A stretch of DNA of 64,000 nt from Thiemannella venezuelensis (GCF_014203605.1 NZ_JACHJJ010000006.1:124001-188000); one strand, 5' to 3'. Positions 16,804 through 26,503 are shown, numbered from the stretch's first letter. Notes: generated by a model not told the origin, from the sequence alone. Translations and numbers: made by a program.

Positions 16804-18018
16804 ATGGGCCGCCACGGAGAACGTGGAGACGAGCTCCCCCGACATAGGGGGACGCGCGATCCGGAGCCCGCTCCGGATCCGGGCGGCCGGGGCGAACCCG
16901 CAGGACGCAGGCTCCGCCCCGAGCAGTCGGCGACCACCGGGATATGGCCCGGGATTCAGGACGGCCCCCACGACCGCCTCCACGGAGGGCTCCGGGACGG
17001 CTTCGACGACGGTTCCCCCGACGGGCTCCACGACCGGCCCCACGGGGGACTCCACGACGGACCCCAGGACGGGCCCCGGGACGGCCTCCACGGAGGGCTC
17101 CGGGACGAGACCCGGACCGGGTTCCTGGGATCGGGCTGGTCGGCCGAGACCGGCTCGTCCGGTCCGGACCGGTCCGGCGGGGAGCGCCGCTCCGGAGGAT
17201 GGCTCAAGGCGGCGCTGCTGGCCGTCACCGCGATGGTCGCGGTGACCGGCGGCACCGTGCTCGGCGTCCAGGCGTGGAAGAGCCCCGAGGCGTCGGTCGC
17301 GGACTGCGCCCGGGACGACTGCCTCGCCGGGGCGTCGGACCGGCCGGAGCCGGAGGCCGGCACCCCGGAGCCGGACGGAGAGCCCGTCCCCGATGAGGAG
17401 CCCGTGGAGGCCGAGGCGGCGCAGACCTCGCCGGCTCCCGCGCCGCCCGCCCCGCGCCGGAGCACGGGCCCCACCCGGAGGCCTTCCCCCGGCCCCACCG
17501 CCACCCGGGTGCCGCAGAGCGCCGAGACGGCGCCGCCCGAGGACGAGCCGCTGCCCACCGAGGAGCCGCCCGAGGAGGGGAGCGGCGAGCTGATCGACGT
17601 CGACAACCGGTCCGCGCCCACCTCCACGCCGACCTCCGCGCCGACGTCGGCGCAGCCCACCCCGGTCCCGGACGCCACCGGCTCCCCGGTCGCCGAGACC
17701 CCGGTCCCGGTTTCGGCCGGGGAAGCGGCGATCACGGTCGGCTTCGGCGTGCTGAAGCAGCGCTCCCGGGCCTACACCGCGGAGCTCGTGGTCGCGGCGG
17801 ACGGGCGGATCGGCGTGCTGGAGCTGTCCCTGCCGGTCGGCGGCGAGGTGGCCTCGGTGACCGGGGCGAGATGGCGCCAGGACGGCGGGACCCTGGTGAT
17901 CAAGTCCGCCGGAGAGCTGGAGGCGGGCGAGGAACTGGTCGTCACCTTCACCGCGTACGGCAGGGCGAAGGCCCCGCGGGACTGCCGGAGCGCCCAGGGG
18001 GACTGCTCGGTCACCTGA
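16804..18018 (+). CDS. Mosaic single-pass membrane protein: tetrapeptide repeats, Pro/Glu/Thr stalk, C-terminal beta domain
   Basis: A 404-residue protein in four parts. Residues 1-52 are polar and basic. Residues 53-100 are twelve tandem tetrapeptides of the type D-G-x-H/R. A single transmembrane helix spans about 134-154 ([18 protein letters not shown]). A Pro/Glu/Thr-rich stalk runs to about 290. The last 105 residues look like a beta-sandwich resembling CBM2-type domains ([23 protein letters not shown]) and end with a cysteine pair (DCRSAQGDC). The repeat part should be cytoplasmic and the beta domain outside. The ribosome-binding site and ATG are clear. I do not recognise the full architecture. 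Confidence 0.7.
   Translation: MGRHGERGDELPRHRGTRDPEPAPDPGGRGEPAGRRLRPEQSATTGIWPGIQDGPHDRLHGGLRDGFDDGSPDGLHDRPHGGLHDGPQDGPRDGLHGGLRDETRTGFLGSGWSAETGSSGPDRSGGERRSGGWLKAALLAVTAMVAVTGGTVLGVQAWKSPEASVADCARDDCLAGASDRPEPEAGTPEPDGEPVPDEEPVEAEAAQTSPAPAPPAPRRSTGPTRRPSPGPTATRVPQSAETAPPEDEPLPTEEPPEEGSGELIDVDNRSAPTSTPTSAPTSAQPTPVPDATGSPVAETPVPVSAGEAAITVGFGVLKQRSRAYTAELVVAADGRIGVLELSLPVGGEVASVTGARWRQDGGTLVIKSAGELEAGEELVVTFTAYGRAKAPRDCRSAQGDCSVT
16960..17103 (+). repeat. Twelve 12-bp tandem units encoding D-G-x-H tetrapeptides
   Basis: In-frame 12-nt units spell [48 protein letters not shown]. Units diverge at synonymous and non-synonymous positions, but the period is exact over 144 bp. One five-unit block (LHGGLRDG) recurs at both ends, suggesting internal duplication. 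Confidence 0.8.
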
Positions 18019-18069
18019 GGCCCGCGCCCGCGGGACCGGTACCGGTGGCGGACTGGTTGGATGGGAGGC

Positions 18070-18870
18070 ATGACCGCTTCGTCCCCTCCCCGCGTGCTGA
18101 CCGTCGCCGGTTCCGACTCCGGCGGCGGCGCGGGCATCCAGGCCGACCTGAAGACCATGCTCGCCCTCGGTGTGCACGGCATGAGCGTGATCGCCGCGGT
18201 GACGGCGCAGAACTCGCTGGGCGTGCAGGGCTACTGGGAGCTCCCCCCCGAGGCGGTGCGCGCCCAGCTCGGCTCGGTGCTCGGGGACATCGGCGTCCAG
18301 GCGGTGAAGACCGGGATGCTGGCCTCGCCGGTGCTGGTGGAGACCGTGGCCGAGGTGCTGGCCGGGGTGGACGCGCCGGTGGTGGTGGACCCGGTCGGGG
18401 TCTCCAAGCACGGCGACGCGCTGCTCGCCCCCGAGGCGGTGGACACGGTCAAGTCGCGGCTGCTGCCGGTGGCCACCGTCGTCACCCCGAACCTGTGGGA
18501 GGTCTCCCAGCTCACCGGGGTCGAGGTCGGCGACGAGAAGGACCTGCGGCGGGCGGCCGACGCGATCCTGGAGCTGGGTCCGGCCTGGGCGCTGGTCAAG
18601 GGCGGGCACCTGCCCGGAGCCCCGGTCGACCTGCTGACCGACGGCGTGCGGGAGTTCCGCTTCACCGCCGAGCGCCACGACAACCGCCACACCCACGGCA
18701 CCGGCTGCACCCTGGCCTCGGCCGTGGCCTCCCACCTGGCCCTGGGCGAAGACGTGCCGTCCGCCGTGCGCAAGGCCAAGGACTACGTCACCGGCGCGAT
18801 CGCCCGGGGTTTCCCGCTGGGCGGGGGGATCGGCCCCGTCGACCACGCCTGGCGCTGGCGCGACCGCTGA
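18070..18870 (+). CDS. thiD: Hydroxymethylpyrimidine/phosphomethylpyrimidine kinase
   Basis: A ribokinase-fold enzyme of 266 residues that phosphorylates HMP and HMP-P in thiamine synthesis. The N-terminal [14 protein letters not shown] and the C-terminal anion-hole motif [10 protein letters not shown] are intact. An in-frame ATG at 18061 is an alternative start; GGGAGG lies only 1 nt before 18070, so the upstream ATG may be used. With thiL it brackets the repeat membrane protein. Confidence 0.95.
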   Translation: MTASSPPRVLTVAGSDSGGGAGIQADLKTMLALGVHGMSVIAAVTAQNSLGVQGYWELPPEAVRAQLGSVLGDIGVQAVKTGMLASPVLVETVAEVLAGVDAPVVVDPVGVSKHGDALLAPEAVDTVKSRLLPVATVVTPNLWEVSQLTGVEVGDEKDLRRAADAILELGPAWALVKGGHLPGAPVDLLTDGVREFRFTAERHDNRHTHGTGCTLASAVASHLALGEDVPSAVRKAKDYVTGAIARGFPLGGGIGPVDHAWRWRDR

Positions 18871-18909
18871 GCGGGCCCCGCCCGCCGCGGGTTCCCGCCC
18901 CCAACGCCG

Positions 18910-18950
18910 CGCAGCCCGCCGCTCCCTGTGACAGGGAGCGGCGGGCTGCG
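18910..18950. terminator. Bidirectional terminator between thiD and rpmB
   Basis: A perfect 20-bp inverted repeat (18910-18929 and 18931-18950) surrounds a single G. It lies between the convergent thiD and rpmB stops and can serve both transcripts. Confidence 0.85.
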
Positions 18951-18962
18951 CGGAAAGTCTGA

Positions 18963-19148
18963 CTAGCGGGTGACCTTGCCGGCCTTGATGCAGGAGGTGC
19001 ACACGTTCAGCCGCTTCGGCGTGCCGTTCACGACCGCGCGCACGGGCTGGATGTTCGGCTTCCAGCTGCGACGGGTGCGGCGGTGCGAGTGGGAGACGTT
19101 GTTGCCGAAGATCGGCTTCTTAGCGCAGACGTCGCAGACGGAAGCCAC
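18963..19148 (-). CDS. rpmB: 50S ribosomal protein L28, zinc-binding form
   Basis: A 61-residue L28: [21 protein letters not shown] at the N-terminus and [10 protein letters not shown] near the C-terminus. The two CxxC pairs mark the zinc-ribbon (C+) paralog, which in actinomycetes is often replaced by a zinc-free copy under zinc limitation. The GTG at 19148 is chosen because AAGGAG lies 7 nt upstream; a more distal ATG adds five residues not in the family. Confidence 0.95.
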   Translation of the reverse strand: MASVCDVCAKKPIFGNNVSHSHRRTRRSWKPNIQPVRAVVNGTPKRLNVCTSCIKAGKVTR

Positions 19149-19460
19149 GGTTCGCTCCTTCAATCAGTCGAGAGACCCGATCCGCTTGGCGGTCATCGGG
19201 CATGCCGGGACAACCGGCTGGCCAAACGAGGATATCCGATGCCTGACCATGCATGCCAACGCGAGCTGCCACGACAGGCCGAACGGGGATAATCTCCGGA
19301 AGGCAACCGTAGCGCATCCCGGGGAGGGAGCGTCCGGGCCGCCGCCGGGGGAGGGCGCGGACACGCGGCGGCGCCGGAGCGCGGGGGAGGACCGCGGCGG
19401 CGGATGCGGTGGAACGGGTGCGGGCGGGCGCGGTCACAGGCGCAGGTACGGAGGGCATGG
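19149..19460. other. 312-bp divergent spacer between rpmB and the FakA-like gene
   Basis: This should hold the rpmB promoter (reverse) and that of the kinase gene (forward). The only AT-rich element is GGGGATAATC near 19287. I see no gene, strong dyad or repeat; open frames here are GC shadows. Confidence 0.4.
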
Positions 19461-21050
19461 ATGCTGCAGGTTCTCGACCCGCCGGCGGTCCGGCGGTGGT
19501 CGCGTCTGGCCGCGGAGACCCTCGGCAGGGCGCGGGAGGAGATCGACGCGCTCAACGTCTTCCCGGTGCCCGACGGCGACACCGGCACCAACCTCCACCT
19601 GACCATGCTCTCGGCGGCCGAGGCGCTGGACGGGCTGCCCGGTGACGCGGACGCGGCGACCACGTGGCGGACGCTCGCGCAGGGCGCGCTGCTCGGCGCG
19701 CGGGGCAACTCCGGGGTCATCGTCAGCCAGGCGCTCCGCGGCCTCGCGGAGGTGCTCAGGAGCGCCGAGGGCCGGGGAGAGGACCTCGGGCGCGGCCTGG
19801 TCAGGGCCGCGGAGCTGGCCCGGGACGCGGTGGAGAGGCCGGTCGAGGGCACGGTGCTGAGCGTGCTCGGCGCCGTCGCCGAGGCGGTCCGCGGCCTGCC
19901 GGGAGACCTGGCCGCAGTGGTCAGGCGGGCGGCGGAGGAGTCGCGCGCGGCGCTGCGGCGCACCACCGGCCAGCTCGACGTGCTCGCCCGCAACGGCGTG
20001 GTGGACGCGGGCGCCGCCGGGCTGGCGATCATCCTGGAGAGCCTGGCGGCGGTGGTGACCGACTCCTACACCGGGCGGCCGGACGTCCCGGCGCGCCGGG
20101 ACGCGCCGCACAGGGCGCACGGCCCGGCCGGGAGCGCCGGGCCCGCTCCCGGACCCGCCTACGAGGTCATGTACCTGCTCCAGGCCGGCGCGGCCGAGGT
20201 GGACGCGCTGCGCGGAGAGCTCGACGCGCTCGGCGACTCCCTGGTGGTCGTGGGCGGCGAGGAGCTGTGGAACGTCCACGTGCACGTCGACGACGCGGGA
20301 GCCGCGATCGAGGCGGGCATGCGCGCCGGCCGGCCGTACCGGATCAAGGTGGAGTACCTCGTGGGCTCCGACCGGACGCACCGGGCCGCGGGCGGCCGGG
20401 GCGTGGTGGCCGTGGCCGCGGGAGCGGCCCTCGGCGCGGTGTTCGAGCGCTCCGGCGCCGTGGTGGTCCGCCGCGACCCCGGCGCCAGCCCGCCGCTGGC
20501 CGCGGTGCTGGCCGCCATCAGGGAGGCGGGCGCCGAGGTCGTGGTCCTGCCCAACGACAGCGGGACGCGCGAGGTCGCCGCGGCCGCCGCGGAGATCGCC
20601 CGGGAGGAGGGGCTCGTGGTGAGCGTGCTGCCCACCCGGGCCTCGGTCCAGGGCCTGTCCGCGCTGGCCGTCCACGACCCGCTGCGGCGCTTCGACGACG
20701 ACGTGGTCGCGATGACCGAGGCCGCCGCGCACACCCGGCACGGGCACGTCTGGGTGGCCGACCGCACGGTCATGACGAGCGCCGGGCTGGTCGGGCCGGG
20801 CGAGGTCCTGGGCGTGATCGACGGGGACGCCGCGACGACCGGCACGGACCTGGCGGAGACCGCGCTGGAGCTCGTCGGGCGCATGGTCTCCGCGAGCAGC
20901 GAGCTGGTCACCCTGCTGGAGGGCGCCGACGCGCCCGACGGGCTGGCGCAGGCCGTACAGGACCACCTGGCCAGGGTCAGGCCCGACATCGAGGTCGTCC
21001 GCTACGAGGGCGGCCAGGGAGGGTATCCGCTGCTCGTCGGCGTCGAATGA
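19461..21050 (+). CDS. DhaL/DegV-type protein, probable fatty-acid kinase subunit (FakA-like)
   Basis: About 529 residues. The N-terminal DhaL domain has the nucleotide/Mg motif NVFPVPDGDTGTNLHLTM and GARGNSGVIVSQ (about residues 30-90); the middle (YEVMYLLQAGAAEVDAL) and C-terminal DAK/DegV-like parts follow. In Firmicutes FakA with FakB phosphorylates exogenous fatty acids. No fakB is adjacent here. The position before recG and after rpmB is conserved. The ATG at 19461 gives the family N-terminus. Confidence 0.88.
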   Translation: MLQVLDPPAVRRWSRLAAETLGRAREEIDALNVFPVPDGDTGTNLHLTMLSAAEALDGLPGDADAATTWRTLAQGALLGARGNSGVIVSQALRGLAEVLRSAEGRGEDLGRGLVRAAELARDAVERPVEGTVLSVLGAVAEAVRGLPGDLAAVVRRAAEESRAALRRTTGQLDVLARNGVVDAGAAGLAIILESLAAVVTDSYTGRPDVPARRDAPHRAHGPAGSAGPAPGPAYEVMYLLQAGAAEVDALRGELDALGDSLVVVGGEELWNVHVHVDDAGAAIEAGMRAGRPYRIKVEYLVGSDRTHRAAGGRGVVAVAAGAALGAVFERSGAVVVRRDPGASPPLAAVLAAIREAGAEVVVLPNDSGTREVAAAAAEIAREEGLVVSVLPTRASVQGLSALAVHDPLRRFDDDVVAMTEAAAHTRHGHVWVADRTVMTSAGLVGPGEVLGVIDGDAATTGTDLAETALELVGRMVSASSELVTLLEGADAPDGLAQAVQDHLARVRPDIEVVRYEGGQGGYPLLVGVE

Positions 21051-21108
21051 CCGGTGCGGTTCGCCGGGACGGGTGAATTCTGTCGGCCGGAGACGGTAGA
21101 AAGCTTCG

Positions 21109-23289
21109 GTGACGAGCTTCGACGAGCCGCTGGGCAGGGCGCTGGACCCGAAGACGGCCAGGCTGCTGGAGAGCGTTCTCGGCCTGCGCACCGTCGGCGA
21201 CCTGCTCCGGCACTACCCCCGCCGCTACGCCCAGCGCGGCGAGCTGACCGACCTCGACGACCTGCGGGTCGACGAGCACGTCACCGTGGTCGGCGAGGTC
21301 ACCAGGGCGATGCGCAAGCCGATGCGGAGCAAGGGCGGCACCTGGCTGGAGGTCGAGGTCGTCGACGGCCGGGGGAGCCGGATCTACCTGTCGTTCTTCG
21401 GCAAGGCCTCCCACATCGCCGAGACGCGGCTGCGCCCGGGCGCCCGCGGCATGTTCGCCGGCAAGGTCGGCGCGTTCGGCCAGGGCGAGCGGCGCAAGTG
21501 GCAGCTCGCGCACCCCGAGTTCGAGATGGTCGACGAGTCGGAGGCGGAGGCGGGGGAGTTCGCCGCGGCCCTGGTGCCGATCTACCCGGCGGGCAAGGAC
21601 GTGACGCCCTGGGCGATCCGGCGGGCCCTGGGCGTCGTCCTCGACACCATGGGGACCCTGGACGACCCGCTCCCGCAGGACCTGCGCGCCCGGCACGGCC
21701 TTCCCGGCCTGACCGACGCGCTGCTCGCGGTCCACCGGCCGCGCGACCACGGCGACGTGACCCGGGCGCGCAAGCGGCTCAGGTTCGACGAGGCGTTCCT
21801 GCTCCAGGCCGTGCTCATGCAGCGGCGGATGGCGGCCGAGGCCTGGCCCGCCACGCCCCGCCCCCGGCGCGGCGACGGGCTGCTGGCCGACTTCGACGGG
21901 CGGCTGCCGTTCGAGCTCACCGAGGGGCAGCGGAGCGTGGGGGAGGAGATCGCGGCCGACCTGGCCCGGGCGCACCCCATGCACCGGCTGCTCCAGGGCG
22001 AGGTCGGCGCGGGCAAGACCGTGGTGGCGCTGCGGGCGATGCTCCAGGTGGTCGACGCGGGCGGCCAGGCCGTGCTGCTCGCCCCCACCGAGGTGCTCGC
22101 CCAGCAGCACCACCGGTCGATCTCCGCGATGCTCGGCGACCTGGCCGCCGGCGGCATGTTCGGCGGCACCGCGGTCGCCCTGCTGACCGGCTCGCTCGGC
22201 GCCGCGGCGCGCCGTACGGCGATGCTCGACGCGGCCTCCGGCGCGGCCGGGATCGTGGTCGGCACCCACGCGGTCCTGCAGGAGAAGGTGCAGTTCGCCG
22301 ACCTGGGGCTGGTCGTGGTCGACGAGCAGCACCGCTTCGGCGTCGAGCAGCGCGACGCGCTGCGCGAGAAGGCCGGCGGCGGGCGTCCGCACGTCCTGGT
22401 CATGACCGCCACCCCGATCCCGCGCACGGTGGCCATGACCGTCTTCGGCGACCTCACGGTCTCCACGCTCTCCCAGCTGCCCTCCGGCCGGGCCCCGATC
22501 ACCACCCACGTGGTCCCCGTCGCCGAGAAGCCGCACTTCCTGGACCGGGCCTGGGCGCGGCTGCGCGAGGAGGCCGGGCTCGGCAGGCAGGCCTACGTCG
22601 TCTGCCCGCGCATCGGGGACCTGGAGGGCGACGAGGGCGACCTGGCGGGCCCGGCCAAGGGCGACGACGAGCGGCGCCCGCCGCTGGCGGTGCTGGACGT
22701 GGCGGAGGAGCTCTCGCAGGGGCCGCTGCGCGGGCTGCGCACGGCGGTGCTGCACGGCAAGCTGCCGCCCGAGGAGAAGGACGCGGTGATGCGGGCCTTC
22801 GCCAGGGGGGAGGTCGACGTCCTGGTGGCGACCACGGTCATCGAGGTCGGCGTGGACGTGCCCAACTCCTCGGTCATGGTCATCATGGACGCCGACCGGT
22901 TCGGCGTCTCCCAGCTCCACCAGCTCCGCGGCCGGGTCGGCCGGGGCGGGCTGCCGGGGCTGTGCCTGCTGGTGAGCGAGTCCCCCGGCGGGACCCCGGC
23001 CCGCGAGCGGCTCGACGCGGTCGCGGCGACCCTGGACGGCTTCGAGCTCTCCCGGGTGGACCTGGAGCAGCGCAGGGAGGGCGACGTGCTGGGCGTGGCC
23101 CAGTCGGGCCGCAGGTCGTCGCTGAAGATGCTCCGGCTGCTGCGCGACGAGGACGTCATCCAGAGCGCCCGCGAGGAGGCCGAGACCATGCTGGCGGCGG
23201 ATCCCGACCTGGCCGGGCACCCGGTCCTGCGAGCGGAGATCGACAGGCTGCTCGCCGACGAGCGCGCCGAGTATCTCGAGAAGACCTGA
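21109..23289 (+). CDS. recG: ATP-dependent DNA helicase RecG
   Basis: A 726-residue helicase that remodels stalled forks and branched recombination intermediates. In order: wedge/OB domain (about 60-160, TVVGEVTRAMRKPMR), helicase motif I GEVGAGKTVVAL (about 297), motif II DEQH in VVDEQHRFG, motif III MTATPIPRT, and C-terminal motifs V/VI ATTVIEVGVDVPN and QLRGRVGRG. The start is a GTG 58 bp after the kinase gene. Length is usual for actinobacterial RecG. Confidence 0.96.
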   Translation: MTSFDEPLGRALDPKTARLLESVLGLRTVGDLLRHYPRRYAQRGELTDLDDLRVDEHVTVVGEVTRAMRKPMRSKGGTWLEVEVVDGRGSRIYLSFFGKASHIAETRLRPGARGMFAGKVGAFGQGERRKWQLAHPEFEMVDESEAEAGEFAAALVPIYPAGKDVTPWAIRRALGVVLDTMGTLDDPLPQDLRARHGLPGLTDALLAVHRPRDHGDVTRARKRLRFDEAFLLQAVLMQRRMAAEAWPATPRPRRGDGLLADFDGRLPFELTEGQRSVGEEIAADLARAHPMHRLLQGEVGAGKTVVALRAMLQVVDAGGQAVLLAPTEVLAQQHHRSISAMLGDLAAGGMFGGTAVALLTGSLGAAARRTAMLDAASGAAGIVVGTHAVLQEKVQFADLGLVVVDEQHRFGVEQRDALREKAGGGRPHVLVMTATPIPRTVAMTVFGDLTVSTLSQLPSGRAPITTHVVPVAEKPHFLDRAWARLREEAGLGRQAYVVCPRIGDLEGDEGDLAGPAKGDDERRPPLAVLDVAEELSQGPLRGLRTAVLHGKLPPEEKDAVMRAFARGEVDVLVATTVIEVGVDVPNSSVMVIMDADRFGVSQLHQLRGRVGRGGLPGLCLLVSESPGGTPARERLDAVAATLDGFELSRVDLEQRREGDVLGVAQSGRRSSLKMLRLLRDEDVIQSAREEAETMLAADPDLAGHPVLRAEIDRLLADERAEYLEKT

Positions 23290-23308
23290 GATCGAGAAGA
23301 CCTGAAAA

Positions 23309-23356
23309 GCCCAGTTGCGGGGACGGCCTCCCCCCGAATGCCGTCCCCGCCTGGGC
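23309..23356 (+). terminator. Terminator after recG
   Basis: GCCCAG (23309-23314) plus GCGGGGACGGC (23317-23327) pair with GCCGTCCCCGC (23340-23350) plus CTGGGC (23351-23356); only a TT bulge interrupts the 17-bp stem. Confidence 0.75.
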
Positions 23357-23593
23357 CCACTCTCGGGTCAGGTGCCGAGAGCACCGACGTGCGGAAGGGC
23401 TCACGATCACGTCGGTCGGCCTCCCCCTGGGTCATTTGAAGGCCGCAGGACTCATCATGCAAGGTGTCCGGGCCCGAGGGAACGACCCTTGCGCTTTCGT
23501 CGCCGTCCCTTGCCCACTCTTGACCGAGATCCTCGTAACGAACCTCTCTGACCTGCGGTTATGTATTCCGCCGCGACACGGGAGAATGGAGGG
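23357..23593 (+). other. Spacer before rsmD with a possible promoter
   Basis: The remainder of the 304-bp gap between recG and rsmD. CTTGACC (about 23519-23525) is the best -35-like element. A weak inverted pair, GCAAGG (23459-23464) and CCTTGC (23487-23492), is present. I see no protein-coding gene. Confidence 0.35.
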
Positions 23594-24163
23594 GTGAGTC
23601 GAGTCATCGCGGGGATCGCAGGAGGAAGGCGGCTGGCCGTGCCGCCGGGGCACCGGACCCGGCCCACCAGCGACCGGGCCAGGGAGGGGATCTTCTCCAC
23701 GGTGGGGTCGCTGCTCGGCTCGCTGGACGGGGCCCGGGTGCTGGACCTGTACGCCGGCTCCGGAGCCGTCGGGCTGGAGGCGCTGTCGCGGGGGGCGGCC
23801 CACGCGCTGCTGGTGGAGTGCGAGAGCAGGGCCGTCAGGACCATCAGGGCCAACATCGCCTCCCTCGGCCTGCCGGGGGCCGAGCTCGCCGCCGACAAGG
23901 TGGAGCGGGTGCTCGCCCGGGGCGCCGCGGAGCCGTACGACCTCGTGTTCGCCGATCCGCCCTACGCGGTGACCGCCGAGGCGGTCGACGCGGTGCTGGG
24001 GCAGCTGCGCGACCACGGCTGGCTGGCACAGGACGCGCTGGTCGCGGTGGAGCGGGAGAGCCGGGGAAAGGACCTGGTCTGGCCGGCGGGGTTCGAAGAG
24101 GAGAGGGTCCGTCGTTACGGCGAAGCGTCCGTTTGGTACGGTCGCGCCGCCGGGAATCCGTAA
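23594..24163 (+). CDS. rsmD: 16S rRNA (guanine966-N2)-methyltransferase
   Basis: A 189-residue SAM-dependent methyltransferase: VIAGIAGGRRLAVPPG at the N-terminus, SAM motif VLDLYAGSGAVGLEALSRG and catalytic DPPY (FADPPYAV). It methylates G966 of 16S rRNA. The GTG start follows GGAGGG. coaD starts 15 bp downstream, the usual rsmD-coaD pair. Confidence 0.95.
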   Translation: MSRVIAGIAGGRRLAVPPGHRTRPTSDRAREGIFSTVGSLLGSLDGARVLDLYAGSGAVGLEALSRGAAHALLVECESRAVRTIRANIASLGLPGAELAADKVERVLARGAAEPYDLVFADPPYAVTAEAVDAVLGQLRDHGWLAQDALVAVERESRGKDLVWPAGFEEERVRRYGEASVWYGRAAGNP

Positions 24164-24178
24164 ACCTGGGGGTTCGCC

Positions 24179-24655
24179 TTGCGTCGCGTCGTCTGTCCGG
24201 GGTCCTTCGATCCCGTCACCAACGGTCATCTGGACATCATCGGCCGGGCCTCCCGGCAGTACGACGAAGTCGTCGTAGCCGTCCTGATCAACATCGAGAA
24301 GAAGAGCCTGTTCACGGTCGAGGAGCGCATCGACATGCTCCAGATCGTGACAAAGGAGTACGGCAACGTGCGCGTGGACAAGTTCCACGGCCTGCTGGTG
24401 GACTACTGCAGGCAGCAGGAGATCCCCGCGATCGTCAAGGGCCTGCGCGCGGTCAGCGACTTCGACTACGAGCTGCAGCAGGCCCAGCTCAACTACCGGA
24501 TGTCCGGAGTCGAGACGCTGTTCATGGCGACCGGGCCCGAGGTCTCGTTCCTGTCCTCCAGCCGGATCAAGGAGATCGTCCGGTACGGCGGGAGCGTGGC
24601 CGGCCTCGTCCCGGAGCTGGTCCTGGAGCGCCTGGTCGAGCGGCTCCGGGGCTGA
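24179..24655 (+). CDS. coaD: Phosphopantetheine adenylyltransferase
   Basis: A 158-residue nucleotidyltransferase catalysing the penultimate step of coenzyme A synthesis. It has the adenylyl-binding TNGHLDII motif (T/HxGH) near the N-terminus and SFLSSSRIKE near residue 125. The start codon is TTG at 24179; no ATG or GTG would give the PGSFDPVTNG N-terminus at the right length. Confidence 0.96.
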   Translation: MRRVVCPGSFDPVTNGHLDIIGRASRQYDEVVVAVLINIEKKSLFTVEERIDMLQIVTKEYGNVRVDKFHGLLVDYCRQQEIPAIVKGLRAVSDFDYELQQAQLNYRMSGVETLFMATGPEVSFLSSSRIKEIVRYGGSVAGLVPELVLERLVERLRG

Positions 24656-24710
24656 CGGCCCCGGCCGGGAGGGCCCGGACCTCACGGTTCTCCCGCCGCC
24701 GGTGCGGGGG

Positions 24711-24742
24711 CTCGCAGGGCAGCCCCCGCACCCTGGTATTCT
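24711..24742 (+). terminator. Terminator after coaD
   Basis: GGTGCGGGGGCT (24711-24722) pairs perfectly with AGCCCCCGCACC (24731-24742) around an 8-nt loop, followed by CTGGTATTCTCTT. Confidence 0.8.
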
Positions 24743-24777
24743 CTTATTTCGGCCTTGCACGACGGCGGTGATTCGCC

Positions 24778-25347
24778 ATGCCTGATGAGAGCGGAATGAC
24801 TCTGCACCTTGATCCCCGAGCCCCCTGGGTGGTCTCCACCCATGACCTGGGCCGGCGACCGGGATCGATGCGCGAGATGCGTCTCACTCTCCCGGCACCG
24901 GCGGATGTCGCGGTCGACATGATCGGCGTCCCCAAGGGCGCCGACGTTGAGCTGGACATCCGGCTTGAGGCGGTCATGGAAGGCGTGCTCGTCACGGGCA
25001 CGGCGCGTTCCCCGCTGCGGGGGGAGTGCGCACGGTGCCTGGAGCCCGTCACCTCGGAGAACGAGGTGTCGTTCCAGGAGCTGTTCTTCTACTCGGCTGA
25101 GGATGCGGCCGAGGACGACTCGCTTCTCGACGGTGAGCTGCTCGACCTCGAACCGGCTTTCCGAGACGCGGTGGTGCTCACACTGCCGCTGAGCCCGCTG
25201 TGCAGTGAAGACTGCGCCGGGCTCTGCTCGGAGTGCGGGGTTCGGCTGGCCGACGCCGAACCCGGTCACGGGCACGAGGTCATCGACGCCCGCTGGGCCA
25301 AGCTGCAGGGCCTGGTTCCGGAACACAACAACGATCAGGAGAGCTGA
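24778..25347 (+). CDS. DUF177 (YceD-like) protein, probable 23S rRNA accumulation factor
   Basis: A 189-residue YceD/DUF177 protein, usually next to rpmF. It carries a zinc-type cysteine set: CARC in the middle (about residues 84-87) and [13 protein letters not shown] near the C-terminus. The family is linked to 23S rRNA maturation in plants and bacteria. The stop is 1 bp from the rpmF start, so the two are in one operon. Confidence 0.9.
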   Translation: MPDESGMTLHLDPRAPWVVSTHDLGRRPGSMREMRLTLPAPADVAVDMIGVPKGADVELDIRLEAVMEGVLVTGTARSPLRGECARCLEPVTSENEVSFQELFFYSAEDAAEDDSLLDGELLDLEPAFRDAVVLTLPLSPLCSEDCAGLCSECGVRLADAEPGHGHEVIDARWAKLQGLVPEHNNDQES

Positions 25348-25348
25348 C

Positions 25349-25528
25349 GTGGCTGTCCCCAAGCGCAAGATGTCGCGGAGCAACACCCGCTCCCGCCGGT
25401 CGCAGTGGAAGGCCGCCGCGGTCTCGCTCGTGAGCTGCCCCCAGTGCCGCTCGCCGAAGCGCCCGCACATGGCGTGCCCGACCTGCGGCACCTACAACCG
25501 CCGTCAGGTGATCGAGCCCTCCGCCTGA
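25349..25528 (+). CDS. rpmF: 50S ribosomal protein L32
   Basis: A 59-residue L32 starting at GTG 25349: [20 protein letters not shown] is diagnostic, with two CxxC pairs (CPQC, CPTC) forming a zinc ribbon. AGGAGAG lies just upstream, inside the end of the DUF177 gene. Confidence 0.97.
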   Translation: MAVPKRKMSRSNTRSRRSQWKAAAVSLVSCPQCRSPKRPHMACPTCGTYNRRQVIEPSA

Positions 25529-25548
25529 TCGCATTCTGACTGACGGAT

Positions 25549-25579
25549 GCCGGCCGGGGGCCCACCGCTCCCGGCCGGC
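25549..25579 (+). terminator. Terminator after rpmF
   Basis: GCCGGCCGGG (25549-25558) pairs with CCCGGCCGGC (25570-25579). It isolates rnc from the rpmF transcript; the remaining 171 bp to rnc contain no feature I can name. Confidence 0.7.
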
Positions 25580-25750
25580 GTCACCGTCCGTCCATGCGAT
25601 GGCGGTCCGCCCGCGGCTGTGGTGGACGCCGGGGTTCGCGGCGACGCGTGCCCTCCCGGCGCCCACCACGTCTTCGGGGTCTTCAACGGACGCCCTGTCG
25701 TCCTTCTCTCGCCATCGCGCAGCAGCCCAACAGCCGTGCGAGGAGAAGAC

Positions 25751-26482
25751 ATGGCGACAAGTGTCAAGCCGGTGGCCGTCGAGGTGGCCAGGGACGAGCT
25801 GGAGCGGGTCCTGGCCGTGAGCCTGGATCCGGCGATCCTGGAGCGGGCGCTGACGCACCGCTCCTACGCCTACGAGAACGGCGGCCTGCCGACCAACGAG
25901 CGCCTGGAGTTCCTCGGCGACTCGGTGCTCGGCCTCGTGGTCACCGACACCCTCTACCGCAACCACCCCGACCTGCCCGAGGGCCAGCTGGCCAAGCTGC
26001 GGGCCGCGGTGGTCAACATGCGCGCCCTCGCCGACGTGGCCCGCAACCTGGGCCTGGGCCGTTTCCTGCGGCTCGGCCGGGGCGAGGAGGGCACCGGCGG
26101 GCGCGACAAGTCCTCGATCCTCGCCGACACCCTCGAGGCCCTCATCGGGTCGGTCTATGTCGACAAGGGCCTGGACGAGTCGTTCCGCGTCGTCCACCTG
26201 CTCTTCGACGGCCTCATCACCCGCTCCGCCTCGCTGGGCGCCGGGCTCGACTGGAAGACCTCCCTGCAGGAGCTCACCGCCTCCGAGTCGCTCGGCGTGC
26301 CGGAGTACCACGTCGAGGAGAGCGGCCCCGACCACGCCAAGTCCTTCACCGCGGTCGTCCGCCTGGGCGGCGAGGCCTACGGCTCGGGCTCCGGCCGGTC
26401 GAAGAAGGAGGCCGAGCAGCAGGCCGCCGAGGCCGCGTGGAACCGCATCAGGGCCGGTCAGGAAGAGCGCGAAGCGAGCTGA
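25751..26482 (+). CDS. rnc: Ribonuclease III
   Basis: A 243-residue RNase III: catalytic signature [14 protein letters not shown] at about residue 55, [13 protein letters not shown], and a C-terminal double-stranded RNA-binding domain ending in [14 protein letters not shown]. It processes rRNA and regulates mRNA stability; in Streptomyces the homolog (AbsB) also affects antibiotic production. The ATG at 25751 follows AGGAG; upstream in-frame ATGs would add 68 unrelated residues. Confidence 0.96.
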   Translation: MATSVKPVAVEVARDELERVLAVSLDPAILERALTHRSYAYENGGLPTNERLEFLGDSVLGLVVTDTLYRNHPDLPEGQLAKLRAAVVNMRALADVARNLGLGRFLRLGRGEEGTGGRDKSSILADTLEALIGSVYVDKGLDESFRVVHLLFDGLITRSASLGAGLDWKTSLQELTASESLGVPEYHVEESGPDHAKSFTAVVRLGGEAYGSGSGRSKKEAEQQAAEAAWNRIRAGQEEREAS

Positions 26483-26503
26483 CACTCCCCGAAGGAGGGG
26501 CGG

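Noticed and set aside
16960-17103. Possible CRISPR-like or intergenic tandem array
   Set aside because: The 12-bp units are contiguous, in frame and coding; there are no spacers and no cas genes anywhere in the window.
15607-18069. TPP riboswitch before thiL or thiD
   Set aside because: I looked for the conserved THI-box (CTGAGA...ACCTGATC-type) elements and found none in the short leaders.
23357-23593. A small RNA gene between recG and rsmD
   Set aside because: Only a 6-bp inverted pair and a weak -35-like element are visible; not enough to call an RNA.
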